This document shows positions 1 through 13,900 of a stretch of DNA of 64,000 nt, piece by piece (within the stretch, counting starts at the first letter, position 1; every line of letters starts with the position of its first letter). Origin of the DNA: Bog-473 sp963742035 (GTDB lineage: Bacteria; Actinomycetota; Acidimicrobiia; Acidimicrobiales; RAAP-2); NCBI GenBank assembly GCA_963742035.1, contig CAVUKH010000004.1:35586-99585 (forward strand), given 5' to 3'. Made by a program: the position numbers and the translations under genes. A model generated the notes under the pieces. It searched no databases, was not told where the DNA came from, and was given only the letters and a program-made list of their open reading frames with translations.

Positions 1-666
1 TTCGGCGCGACCCCGGCTGTCGAGCCAGGCGCGTGGCCGCATGACGGCCCTTTGGTTGCCCGAAGTGGATCCGGCGCCGGTCGGCGGCGTGCGCAGCCCT
101 CATGCCTCGTGCGACCGACGATTCCCCCGCACGACACCCGGTGCAAGGGCCATGACGGCGTCCACGGCCAAGGCACGCCCCGGCTCAGGTGGTGCGGCAG
201 CCACAGGGAGGTCACGGATACCAGGCAAGGAGGGGGACCGTCGTGTGGCTACCGGGAGGGGTACCCCGGTGGACATGACTGTGACTTTAGTCACATTTAG
301 GGTGCAAAATCATTGCCTATTTGGACAATGAGGTCGCAATTCAACCCACAAAAGGACCAGAACCTCTGAGGCCTCTATTTACTCTAGTTTTCCTATAATT
401 TTAGTAGTATTTCACGTCCAGATTCCCGGATCCCTCCGTATTCCCCGCGCGATTCAGCTCCGAAAACAGGTGTGAGGCACCGGAAACGACGGCTGTTCCC
501 CGGTCCGGGTTCAGAGCGACCCAGGGAAATGGAGCGCCCATTTCCCTCTTAGCCACTATGGAGGAGCTCCCGGCAACGCTACGGCGGACTCTCGCATCAG
601 AGTGAAATGACGATTTCGTGAACGGGCTGCAATCCGACCGGCTCTCGGTCGAGATAGACGGCGCCG
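1..666. other. Intergenic region with no credible gene
   Basis: No open frame here has recognisable protein content or a convincing ribosome site. The short frames in the first 330 bases look like chance high-GC frames. The visible structure is a perfect CRP-type palindrome at 280-295, a small inverted repeat CATTG/CAATG at 311-330, and an unusually AT-rich stretch from about 290 to 420 that contains TATAAT at 394-399. The nearest gene inside the window, cysNC, ends at 667 on the minus strand. The regulatory signals therefore probably serve a gene lying left of the window, or an unannotated small RNA. Confidence 0.6.
280..295. promoter_or_regulatory. CRP/GlxR-type operator palindrome
   Basis: The sequence TGTGACTTTAGTCACA is a perfect palindrome with 7-bp arms around TT and matches the CRP-family consensus TGTGA-N6-TCACA exactly. 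Actinobacterial CRP homologues (GlxR, Cmr) use the same core. No gene in the window starts close by, so the controlled gene is probably off the left edge. The site is seen directly; the regulator is inferred. Confidence 0.6.
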
Positions 667-2529
667 CTAGGGCTGATTCATCTCGCTCAGAAGGCCGACT
701 ACTTGCAGAGCCTGGTCGAAGATCTCCCCACATTCGGGAGTCAATTCGAGGTCCGGATACTTCGGGACCTCGTACTGGGCGCCGATACCCGTGAAGTCCG
801 GAAGGCGTCCGGCGCGCGCCTTGGCGTAGAGGCCCTTGGGGTCCCGCTCCTCACAGATTTCGAGCGGTGTGTTGACGTAGACCTCGAAGAAGGTCATCCC
901 CGTGTCGGCGTGGACCTCGCGCAGCTTGCGACGCTCTTCGGCGCACGGGCTGATGAGGGAGAGGAGTGCGACCGTCCCGTCCTCGGCCAAGAGACGTGCC
1001 ACTTCCCCGGCGCGCCGGAGGTTCTCGGCACGGTCTTCGGGCGAGAATCCGAGGTCACTACAGAGATTGTGACGAAGGTTGTCGCCGTCGACCATGAAGG
1101 CCGGCTGGCCCCGCTTCACCAGGATCTCCTCCACCGCAGAGGCCAGCGTCGACTTCCCCGAACCGGACAAGCCGGTGAAGAGAACCGTGGCCCCACGCAC
1201 CCCGAGGTGGCGGTAGCGCTCTTCGGCCGTGAGCTTGCCGGTGTGGCGTACCACGTTGGGACTGGGCGCGTGTTGCGCTGCGAACTTCACCGTCCCGGCA
1301 CCCACGGTCAGGTTGGTGTGCGGGTTGATCAGGATGAAGCTGCCCGTCGCCCGGTTGAGCTGGTAGTCGTCGATCGCCAATGCCTCGGTCGTATGCAGCC
1401 GGATGCGGCCGATGTCGTTGAGGGCGAGCTCCGTGGCGGACTCGTCCCGGCGCAAGCCGTTGATGTCCATCTTGTAATGCAATGCCTCAACGGTGGCTCG
1501 GACCAGCTTCGTCGTGTGTTTGAGCAGGAGCGGGGTGCCCGCCGTGAGCGCGTGCTGGCCATCCATCCAGCTCACCGTGGCCTCGATCTCCTGCGTCATG
1601 CTGGGCTGGTTGTTGGGGCGGCAGATCATGTCGCCCCGGGCCACGCCCACCGGGTCGGCCAGGGTCATGGTGACGGCCATGGGAGGGAAGGCCTCCGCGA
1701 CGGGACCGTCCGCCGTCTCGATCGTCCGAATACTGGTGGCCGTCCCTGAGGGCATGATCACCACCGGGTCCCCCTGACGGAAGACCCCGCTGGCGACGGT
1801 CCCGGCATAGCCCCGGAAGTCGACACCCGTTGATCCATGTGACCTGATGACGTACTGCACCGGGAACCTTGGATCGATGAAATTCTCGTCGCTGGCGATG
1901 TACACGGTCTCGAGGTGGTTGAGAAGCGGTCTGCCCCGGTACCACCAGGCGTTGTCCGAAGGGTTGACGACGTTGTCACCGTGCAGCGCTGATATGGGGA
2001 TGAACACGATGTCTCGGACATCGAGGCGGGTGGCGAACGCCATGAACTCCTCCTGAATCTCTTCGAACCGGTCACGGTCCCAGTCGACGAGATCCATCTT
2101 GTTGACGCAGACGACCATGTGGGGGATGCCGAGCAGGTTTGAGAGGAAGGCATGGCGACGACTCTGCTCGACAATCCCGTTACGGGCATCGATGAGGATC
2201 ATGGCCAAATGCGCGTTCGAAGCTCCGGTGACCATGTTGCGCGTGTACTCGGAGTGACCGGGCGTATCGGCGATGATGAACTTCCGCTTGGGCGTCGAGA
2301 AGTACCGGTACGCCACGTCAATGGTGATGCCCTGTTCGCGTTCGGCTCTCAGCCCGTCGGTGAGGAGCGACAGATCCGTCTCCGTGTTGCCCCGCCGGAC
2401 GCTGGTGCGCCTGATGGAGTCGAGCTGGTCCTCGTAAATCGCCTTCGAGTCGTACAGGAGGCGACCGATCAGGGTTGACTTGCCGTCGTCCACCGAACCG
2501 GCCGTGGCCAGACGTAGCAGTTCCGTCAT
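667..2529 (-). CDS. cysNC: Bifunctional sulfate adenylyltransferase subunit 1 / APS kinase (copy 1)
   Basis: This is a CysN-CysC fusion of 620 residues. The N-terminal CysN part is a translation-factor-like GTPase: P-loop GSVDDGKS at residues 11-18, DTPGH at 88-92 and NKMD at 143-146. It drives ATP sulfurylase, which makes APS from sulfate and ATP. The C-terminal part is APS kinase, with a P-loop GLSGSGKST from residue 453 and DGDNLRH near 480; it phosphorylates APS to PAPS. The start ATG overlaps the TAA of cysD by one base (TAATG), so the two are translationally coupled. A second fusion of exactly the same length lies at 3970-5832. The product is cytosolic and acts in sulfate assimilation. 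Confidence 0.95.
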   Translation of the reverse strand: MTELLRLATAGSVDDGKSTLIGRLLYDSKAIYEDQLDSIRRTSVRRGNTETDLSLLTDGLRAEREQGITIDVAYRYFSTPKRKFIIADTPGHSEYTRNMVTGASNAHLAMILIDARNGIVEQSRRHAFLSNLLGIPHMVVCVNKMDLVDWDRDRFEEIQEEFMAFATRLDVRDIVFIPISALHGDNVVNPSDNAWWYRGRPLLNHLETVYIASDENFIDPRFPVQYVIRSHGSTGVDFRGYAGTVASGVFRQGDPVVIMPSGTATSIRTIETADGPVAEAFPPMAVTMTLADPVGVARGDMICRPNNQPSMTQEIEATVSWMDGQHALTAGTPLLLKHTTKLVRATVEALHYKMDINGLRRDESATELALNDIGRIRLHTTEALAIDDYQLNRATGSFILINPHTNLTVGAGTVKFAAQHAPSPNVVRHTGKLTAEERYRHLGVRGATVLFTGLSGSGKSTLASAVEEILVKRGQPAFMVDGDNLRHNLCSDLGFSPEDRAENLRRAGEVARLLAEDGTVALLSLISPCAEERRKLREVHADTGMTFFEVYVNTPLEICEERDPKGLYAKARAGRLPDFTGIGAQYEVPKYPDLELTPECGEIFDQALQVVGLLSEMNQP

Positions 2530-3518
2530 TAGAAGTACCCCTCCCGCTTACGGTCTTCCATGCCACTGTCCGAGATCCGGTCGTCGGCCCGGGTGGCGCC
2601 ACGTTCGGTCAGTCTCGTGACGGCCACCTCTTCGATGATGTCCTCTACCGTGCGGGCCGGCGACTCGACGCAGCCGGTGCAGTCGGCGTCCCCGACCGTG
2701 CGGAACCGGACGCGTGCCTCGAATTGCTCGGCTCCCTCATCGGGCTCGAGGTGGTCGTTGACCGACATGAGCATGCCGTCCCGCACGAACACCGTACGGA
2801 GGTGGGAGAAGTAGATGGAGGGCACCTCAATGCCCTCGTCGGCGATGTACTGCCACACATCGAGCTCGGTCCAATTGGACAACGGAAAGACGCGGATGTG
2901 CTCGCCTTTGTGGTGGCGTCCGTTGAACAGGTTCCAGAGCTCCGGGCGCTGGTTCTTCGGGTCCCATTGCCCGTACTGGTCGCGAAAGCTGTAGATCCGC
3001 TCCTTGGCCCGGGCCTTCTCCTCGTCGCGACGAGCCCCTCCGAAGAGGGCGTCGAACTCGTGTTCGCGGATCGTCCGCAGCAGCGTCGGTGTCTGGAGCT
3101 TGTTGCGGGTCGCTCGTGCACCCACCTCCTCGGAGATGCGCCCGGCGTCGATGTCGTCCTGAACGTGACCGATCACCAACCGAAGCCCGAGGCCTGCGAC
3201 TGTGCGGTCGCGGAAGTCGAGAACTTCGGGGAAGTTTCGCCCGGTGTCGATGTGCAACACCGGAAATGGAGGCGGGGACGGAAAGAACGCCTTGCGCGCC
3301 AGGTGCAACATGACGATCGAGTCCTTCCCGCCCGAGAACAACAAGGCGGGGCGCTCGAACTCCGCCGCCACCTCGCGCAAGATGTAGATCGATTGGGCCT
3401 CCAGTGCGCCGAGGTGGCTGAGCTTGTAGGCGCCGGTGACGTCCGGTTCACCGTCGGTGCCCGGCTCACCTGCGGCGAGCCGGGTGTCCTGCGAATGTGC
3501 TGCCATGAATCGAGCCAT
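2529..3518 (-). CDS. cysD: Sulfate adenylyltransferase subunit 2 (copy 1)
   Basis: CysD is the catalytic ATP-sulfurylase subunit and forms a complex with CysN. The PAPS-reductase-like PP-loop SGGKDS is present in the segment LLFSGGKDSIVMLH, and the conserved C-terminal ending EDRKREGYF is present. The frame is open to 3611, but GGAGG placed 9 nt before the ATG at 3518 supports that start (330 residues); an ATG at 3506 is the alternative. Compared with copy 2 the N-terminus is slightly longer and differs in sequence. It is followed by cysNC with a one-base overlap. The 450 bp upstream contain a CATCG microsatellite. Confidence 0.93.
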   Translation of the reverse strand: MARFMAAHSQDTRLAAGEPGTDGEPDVTGAYKLSHLGALEAQSIYILREVAAEFERPALLFSGGKDSIVMLHLARKAFFPSPPPFPVLHIDTGRNFPEVLDFRDRTVAGLGLRLVIGHVQDDIDAGRISEEVGARATRNKLQTPTLLRTIREHEFDALFGGARRDEEKARAKERIYSFRDQYGQWDPKNQRPELWNLFNGRHHKGEHIRVFPLSNWTELDVWQYIADEGIEVPSIYFSHLRTVFVRDGMLMSVNDHLEPDEGAEQFEARVRFRTVGDADCTGCVESPARTVEDIIEEVAVTRLTERGATRADDRISDSGMEDRKREGYF

Positions 3519-3969
3519 CGACGCGCGCCTCCGACAAGTGCTTTGACAACTCCGAGACAACAGAGCCCTCGAGGCTCGCAGCATCACCCACGGCCCTCTT
3601 CCCGGCTGCATGCTAAGACCTCACGACAGAGAAGGAAAGCGCTTACACCGTTCGTGCGAAGAGTTGGGCGCGAATTCATTTAGCCGAAATGGTTCTGCGC
3701 GCGTCGAAGACCACATCACCCGCCGACGCGCGCGATCAAGCAAACGATCGGACGATTGCCATGTCTCTCGGGCGCGGGCCATGTTGTCCCTCGGGCAACG
3801 CACCGCACCGCATCGCATCGCATCGCATCGCATCGCATCGCATCGCATCGCATCGCAACACGGTGTGATGGTGCAGCCGGCCGGCGAGCCGTCGCTGAGT
3901 CCGACAGGGGCGGAAGGGTGGAGACCCCGTCCGGAAAGGACCGGCCGCCATCGGGCCGGCTTCGACGAG
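3519..3969. other. Intergenic region between the two cys operons
   Basis: This 450-bp gap separates the end of cysNC copy 2 from the start of cysD copy 1, both on the minus strand. It should hold the terminator of the upstream operon or the promoter of the downstream one. The only clear structure is the CATCG tandem repeat at 3801-3855, about 280 bp before the cysD start. No protein-coding frame is convincing; a long frame here on the minus strand simply translates the microsatellite. Confidence 0.6.
3801..3855. repeat. Pentanucleotide microsatellite (CATCG)n
   Basis: Two CACCG units (3801-3810) are followed by nine perfect CATCG units (3811-3855). Five-base periodicity is unusual in a bacterial chromosome and prone to slippage. 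The repeat lies upstream of cysD copy 1, so a change in unit number could alter leader length. It has no spacers and is not a CRISPR. Confidence 0.9.
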
Positions 3970-5832
3970 CTAGCGCAGAATCCCTTCCAGCAGTTCGAGA
4001 ACGCTGGAAACCTGCTCGGACAGCGAGCCCGACCCTGACCCGAGGACCAGGTCGGGACGGACCGGCACCTCGTACTCCGAATCGATGCCGGTGAACCCGG
4101 GCAGCTGCCCGGCCCGGGCCCGGGCGTACAGGCCCTTGGGGTCCCGCCGTTCACACTCCTCGAGCGACGTGTCGACGAAGATCTCCACGAAGGGAAGGTT
4201 CGCCTGCTCATGCAGGGTGCGGATGAGGCGGCGGTCCTCCTCGAACGGGCAGATCAGCGCGATGAGCGCCAGCGCGCCCGACTCGGCGAACATGCTCGCC
4301 ACCTCGCCGGCCCGGCGGACGTTCTCGGTCCGGTCACGGTCGGAGAAGCCGAGGTCGGCGTTCAGCCCGTGGCGCAGGTTGTCCCCGTCGAGGAGGAAGG
4401 CAGGGCGCCCGGAGCGCACGAAGGCCTCCTCGACGCCGGCGGCGACCGTCGACTTGCCGGCACCCGACAGTCCGGTGAACAGCAGCGTCGCGCCGGACGT
4501 CCCCAACGCGGCGAAGCGGTCCGGGCGCGCCAGGCGGCCGTCCTCGTGGCGCACCACGTTCGGGCTGGCGTGGGTGGTGGCGATCACACGAATGACACCC
4601 GCGCCGACCGTCGCGTTGGTGATGGGGTCGATGATGATGAAGCTGCCGGTGGACCGGTTCGTCGTGTAGTCGTCGACCAGCAACGGCTCGGTGCAGCGGA
4701 AGGTCAGGCGCCCGACCTCGTTCAGCTCCAGCATCGCGGCCGCCTCGTCACGGTGCAGGCCGTTGACGTCGAGCCGGTAGTGCAAGGTCTGCGCCGTCGC
4801 CCGCACCGTCCGGGTGCTGTGCTTGAGCAGGTAGGTGCGGCCCTCGGCCAGCGAGGAGCGCTCGTCCATCCAGCACACCGTGGCCTCAATGTCGTGGGAG
4901 ACGGTCGGGCGGTTGTTGGGCCGGCACAGGATGTCGCCCCGCGACACGGCGATGTCGTCCTCCAACGTGACGACCACGGCCATGGGTGGGAACGCCTCGG
5001 CCACCTCGCCGTCCGCCGTGGCGATAGAGGCGATGCGCGAGGTCGTCCCGGTGGGCAGCACCAGCACGTCGTCCCCCGGGCGCAGCACGCCGCTGGCCAC
5101 CGTCCCGGCATAGCCGCGGAAGTCGGGGTTCTCCGGCGTCTGGCTCCGGATCACGTACTGCACGGGAAAACGCGGGTCGATGAAGTTCTCGTCGCTGCCG
5201 ATGTAGACCGACTCCAGGTGGTTCAGGAGTGGTGAGCCGTCGTACCACCACATGTGCTCGGAGCGCTGCACCACGTTGTCGCCGCGCAGGGCCGAAATGG
5301 GGATGAACGTGATGTCGTGCACGTTCAACCGGGCCGCGAACTCCATGAAGTCGGACTTGATCCGCTCGTAGCGGGCTTGGTCCCAGTCGATGAGGTCCAT
5401 CTTGTTGACGCACACCACCATGTGGGGGACTCCCAGCATGGAGGAGAGGAAGGCGTGGCGCCGCGTCTGCTCGATCACGCCCTTGCGGGCATCGATCAGA
5501 ATCAGCGCCACGTGGGCGTTGGAGGCACCGGTGACCATGTTCCGCGTGTACTCGGTGTGGCCGGGGGTGTCGGCGATGATGAACTTGCGCTTGGGCGTGG
5601 CGAAGTAGCGGTAGGCCACGTCGATGGTGATCCCCTGCTCCCGCTCTGCCCGCAGGCCGTCGGTCAGCAACGCCAGGTCGGTCTCCACGCCGCCGCGCTG
5701 CTCGCTGGTGCGGCGGATGGCTTCGAGCTGGTCCTCGAAGATTCCCTTGGCGTCGTAGAGCAGTCGTCCGATGAGCGTGGACTTCCCGTCGTCCACCGAA
5801 CCGGCCGTGGCCAGGCGCAGCAGCTCTGCCAT
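3970..5832 (-). CDS. cysNC: Bifunctional sulfate adenylyltransferase subunit 1 / APS kinase (copy 2)
   Basis: This is a second CysN-CysC fusion, again 620 residues and alignable end to end with the copy at 667-2529. The GTPase motifs are GSVDDGKS (11-18), DTPGH and NKMD. The APS-kinase P-loop is GLSGAGKST and the substrate motif DGDNLRHGL is present. All catalytic motifs are intact in both copies, so neither looks like a pseudogene. The ATG overlaps the cysD2 stop by one base (TAATG). Divergence between the copies is spread along the length and includes the extreme C-terminus, which suggests an old duplication or a separate acquisition rather than a recent copy. Product: APS and then PAPS for sulfate assimilation or sulfation. 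Confidence 0.95.
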   Translation of the reverse strand: MAELLRLATAGSVDDGKSTLIGRLLYDAKGIFEDQLEAIRRTSEQRGGVETDLALLTDGLRAEREQGITIDVAYRYFATPKRKFIIADTPGHTEYTRNMVTGASNAHVALILIDARKGVIEQTRRHAFLSSMLGVPHMVVCVNKMDLIDWDQARYERIKSDFMEFAARLNVHDITFIPISALRGDNVVQRSEHMWWYDGSPLLNHLESVYIGSDENFIDPRFPVQYVIRSQTPENPDFRGYAGTVASGVLRPGDDVLVLPTGTTSRIASIATADGEVAEAFPPMAVVVTLEDDIAVSRGDILCRPNNRPTVSHDIEATVCWMDERSSLAEGRTYLLKHSTRTVRATAQTLHYRLDVNGLHRDEAAAMLELNEVGRLTFRCTEPLLVDDYTTNRSTGSFIIIDPITNATVGAGVIRVIATTHASPNVVRHEDGRLARPDRFAALGTSGATLLFTGLSGAGKSTVAAGVEEAFVRSGRPAFLLDGDNLRHGLNADLGFSDRDRTENVRRAGEVASMFAESGALALIALICPFEEDRRLIRTLHEQANLPFVEIFVDTSLEECERRDPKGLYARARAGQLPGFTGIDSEYEVPVRPDLVLGSGSGSLSEQVSSVLELLEGILR

Positions 5833-6800
5833 TAGAAGTACCCCTCCCGCTTGCGGTCCTCCATGCCGGCCTCCGAAATTCGGTCATCGGCCCGGGTGGC
5901 GCCCCGCTCGGTCAGCCGGGTCCCCGCCACCTCCGCCAGCACCAGGTCGATGGACTCGGCCATCGACTCGACGCAGCCCGTGCAGTCGGCGTCCCCGACC
6001 GTACGGAAACGCACCATGGCCTCGAAGACGGGATCGCCCTCACTCGGCGCCAGGTGCTCGGTGACCGCCATGAGCATGCCGTCGCGCTGGAACACCTCGC
6101 GGCGGTGGGCGAAGTAGATCGACGGGACGTCGATGCCCTCGTCCCGGATGTAGTGCCACACGTCGTGCTCGGTCCAGTTCGAGAGGGGGAAGACGCGGAT
6201 GTGCTCCCCCTTGTTGTGGCGGGCGTTGTAGATGTTCCAGAGCTCGGGGCGCTGCTTCTTCGGGTCCCACTGGCCGAACTCGTCACGGAAGCTGAAGATG
6301 CGCTCCTTGGCCCGGGCCTTCTCCTCGTCCCGGCGGGCCCCGCCGAAGACGGCGTCGTGGCGGCCCTCCGCGATGGCCCGCAGCAGCGTCGGCGTCTGCA
6401 GCCGGTTGCGCGTGGCGCCCGGCGACGTGTCCTCCACCGTCCGCCCGGCGTCGATGTCGTCCTGCACCCTCGCCACCTCCAGCCGCACGCCGAGCGCGGC
6501 CGTGTGGCGGTCCCGGAACTCGAGGACCTCGTCGAAGTTACGCCCGGTGTCCACGTGGAGCACGGGGAAGGGCACGGGCGCGGGCCAGAAGGCCTTCTTG
6601 GCCACGTGGAGCATGACGATGGAGTCCTTGCCGCCCGAGAACAGGAGGACGGGACGCTCGAACTCGGCGGCCACCTCCCGGAAGATGTGGACGGACTGGG
6701 CCTCGAGGGCTCGGATGTCGGACAGCCGGTAATGACCCGTGCCGGACGGCGCGAGGCCATCCGGCACGTTCGAGTCAGCCACCCTGCCCGGTGTCGCCAT
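5832..6800 (-). CDS. cysD: Sulfate adenylyltransferase subunit 2 (copy 2)
   Basis: CysD of 322 residues with the PP-loop SGGKDS in LLFSGGKDSIVMLH and the family C-terminal motif EDRKREGYF. GGGAGGG lies about 6 nt before the ATG at 6800. The gene begins only 44 bp after the rpoC stop and in the same direction, with no obvious terminator hairpin plus T-run in the gap. Read-through from the ribosomal/RNA-polymerase cluster is therefore plausible. It pairs with cysNC copy 2 through a one-base overlap. The two CysD proteins are close paralogues that differ mainly at the N-terminus. Confidence 0.94.
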   Translation of the reverse strand: MATPGRVADSNVPDGLAPSGTGHYRLSDIRALEAQSVHIFREVAAEFERPVLLFSGGKDSIVMLHVAKKAFWPAPVPFPVLHVDTGRNFDEVLEFRDRHTAALGVRLEVARVQDDIDAGRTVEDTSPGATRNRLQTPTLLRAIAEGRHDAVFGGARRDEEKARAKERIFSFRDEFGQWDPKKQRPELWNIYNARHNKGEHIRVFPLSNWTEHDVWHYIRDEGIDVPSIYFAHRREVFQRDGMLMAVTEHLAPSEGDPVFEAMVRFRTVGDADCTGCVESMAESIDLVLAEVAGTRLTERGATRADDRISEAGMEDRKREGYF

Positions 6801-6844
6801 CGGACCCTCCCCTTCGTCTTCCCCGCGAGCGGAACGGACGAAGT

Positions 6845-10914
<4,070 letters not shown>

Positions 10915-10915
<1 letters not shown>

Positions 10916-13900
10916 TAGGAGAAGCTCCTCTCTGCGGCACGCCGCTCGTCTTCTTCGTCGGAGCCGCGCTCGTTGCGGCTGATGTCGATGCCCAGCTCTT
11001 CAGCCGTGCGGAACACGTCCTCGTCCAACTCGTGCATCTCGATCTCACGGCCGTCGATCGCCAGGACCTCGACGTCCAAGCACAGGGACTGCATCTCCTT
11101 GATGAGCACCTTGAACGACTCGGGGATGCCCGGCTCGGGGATGTTCTCGCCCTTGACGATGGCCTCGTAGACCTTGACCCGGCCCAGCACGTCGTCGGAC
11201 TTGATGGTCAGGAGCTCCTGCAGCGCGTACGCCGCGCCGAAGGCCTCCAACGCCCACACCTCCATTTCGCCGAAGCGCTGGCCACCGAACTGCGCCTTCC
11301 CACCCAGCGGCTGCTGCGTGATCATGGAGTACGGGCCGGTGGAGCGGGCGTGGATCTTGTCGTCGACCAGGTGGGCCAGCTTCAGGATGTAGACGAAGCC
11401 GACCGAGATCGGGTTGTCGTACTTCTCGCCGGTGCGCCCGTTGTAGAGCGTGACCTTGCCGTCGGTGCCGATCTGCACGTCGCCGTTGGCCGAGTCCGAA
11501 TTGAGGGTCCCGAAGACCTTCTGGATCGTCGGGTGGGCCCCGGCGTCCTCGACCTCGTCCCAGTGGGCGCCGTCGAAGACCGGAGTGGAGACCCAGGCCG
11601 CCGGCTGCGTGCGCGGCCGCGTCTTGCGGGCGGCCCCGTCACCCTTGGCACTCGTACCCACGCCCTCGTTGACCTCCACGCCCTCCCAGCCGTGGCGGGC
11701 GGCGTAGCCGAGATGCGACTCGAGCACCTGGCCGACGTTCATCCGGCTCGGCACGCCGAGCGGGTTCAGGATGATGTCGACCGGGGTGCCGTCGGACAGG
11801 TAGGGCATGTCCTCGACCGGGAGGATCTTGGAGATGACGCCCTTGTTGCCGTGGCGGCCGGCCAGCTTGTCGCCCTCGGAGATCTTGCGCTTCTGGGCCA
11901 CGTAGACCCGCACCAGCTGGTTCACGCCGGGCGGCAGCTCGTGGGACTCCTCACGCGAGAAGACCCGGACGTCGATGACCTTGCCGTACTCACCGTGCGG
12001 GACCTTCAACGAGGTGTCGCGCACCTCGCGGGCCTTCTCACCGAAGATGGCGCGCAGCAGCCGCTCTTCGGGCGTCTGCTCCGTCTCACCCTTGGGGGTC
12101 ACCTTGCCGACCAGGACGTCGCCCGGCTCCACCTCGGCGCCGACGCGGATGATGCCGCGGTCGTCGAGGTCGGCCAGAATCTCCTCCGACAGGTTCGGGA
12201 TGTCCCGGGTGATCTCCTCGGCGCCCAGCTTGGTGTCGCGGGCGTCGACCTCGTGCTCCTCAATGTGGATGGACGTCAGCACGTCGTCGCGCACCAGGCG
12301 CTCGGACAAGATGATGGCGTCCTCGTAGTTGTAGCCCTCCCACGGCATGAAGGCGACGAGCAGGTTCTTGCCCAGCGCCAGCTCGCCGTTGTGGGTCGAG
12401 GGGCCGTCGGCCAGCAGGTCGCCGGTCGCCACGCTCTGACCCTCCGCCACCAACGTGCGGTGGTTGATGCACGTGTTCTGGTTCGAGCGGCGGAACTTGG
12501 ACAGGCGGTAGACCTTGCGGCCCAGCGCCGTGCCGAGGCGGTCCTTCTGCCCCGGGGCGTACTCCACGGTGATGGCGTCGCCGCTGATCTCGGTCACGGT
12601 GCCGTTGCCCTCGGCCAGAATGACGTCGCCGGCGTCGCGGGCGGCGCGCGCCTCCACCCCGGTGCCGATGTACGGCGCCTCGGGTGCCACCAGCGGTACG
12701 GCCTGCTTCTGCATGTTGGCGCCCATGAGGGCACGGTTGGCGTCGTCGTGCTCGACGAAGGGGATCAGCGCGGTCGAGACCGACACGATCTGCTTCGGCG
12801 ACACGTCCATGAGGTCCACCTCGGACGGCGGCACGAAGTCGATCTCCGACGTCGTCCCGTAGGAGGTGTTGACGGCACCCATGCGCACGCCGGTCCCCTG
12901 CGGGCCGCGGCGCACCAGGACGCGCTCCTCGGTCAGGCGCCCGTCCGCGGAGACCGCAGCGTTGGCCTGGGCGATGACGTGCTCCTCTTCCTCGTCGGCC
13001 GCCAGGTAGCTGACCTCGTCGGTGACCTTGCCGTCGACCACGGTTCGGTAGGGCGTCTCGATGAAGCCGTACTCGTTCACCCGGGCGTAGGTGGCCAGGG
13101 CGCCGATCAGGCCGATGTTCGGGCCCTCCGGCGTCTCGATCGGGCACATGCGCCCGTAGTGGGACGTGTGCACGTCCCGGACTTCGAAGCCGGCGCGCTC
13201 ACGGGACAGACCACCTGGCCCCAACGCGGAGAGGCGGCGCTTGTGGGCCAGGCCCGACAGCGGGTTGTTCTGGTCCATGAACTGCGAGAGCTGCGAGGTG
13301 CCGAAGAACTCCTTCACCGCGGCCACGACCGGGCGGATGTTGATCAGCGTCTGCGGCGTGATGGCCTCGACGTCCTGGGTGGTCATGCGCTCACGCACGA
13401 CCCGCTCCATACGCGACAGGCCCACCCGCACCTGGTTCTGGATCAGCTCGCCGACCGAGCGGATGCGCCGGTTGGCGAAGTGGTCCTGGTCGTCGATGCG
13501 GTAGGTCGACTCGCCGTCGGCCATGTGCTGGGCCAGGTGGAGCATGTAGGTGGCCGAGGCCAGGATCTCCGACGGCGACAGCACCGACTGGTTCGGGGCG
13601 GGCTTCTCGATGTCGATCCCGAACAGGTCCGACAGGCGGTCGATTTCCGGCCCGAGCTTGCGGTTCAGCTTGTAGCGGCCGACGCGGGTGAGGTCGTAGC
13701 GCTTCGGGTTGAAGAAGGCGTTCTCGAAGTAGACGCGGGCGGCCTCGGCCGACAGCGGCTCGCCGGGACGGGCGCGCTTGTAGATCTCGAGGAGGGCCTC
13801 CTCGCGGGTGGGCGCCAGGTTGCGCTCCTTCTCCCACTGCCCCTCGAGGAAGTCGAAGTGGCGCACGAAGCGGTCGAGGAAGGCCTCGTCCCCGTAGCCC

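Noticed and set aside
41..331. Short frames of 60-96 codons at the left edge
   Set aside because: No family resemblance, no ribosome site, and they run into the AT-rich regulatory patch.
3801..3855. CATCG array considered as a CRISPR
   Set aside because: Units are five bases, directly contiguous, without spacers or nearby cas genes.
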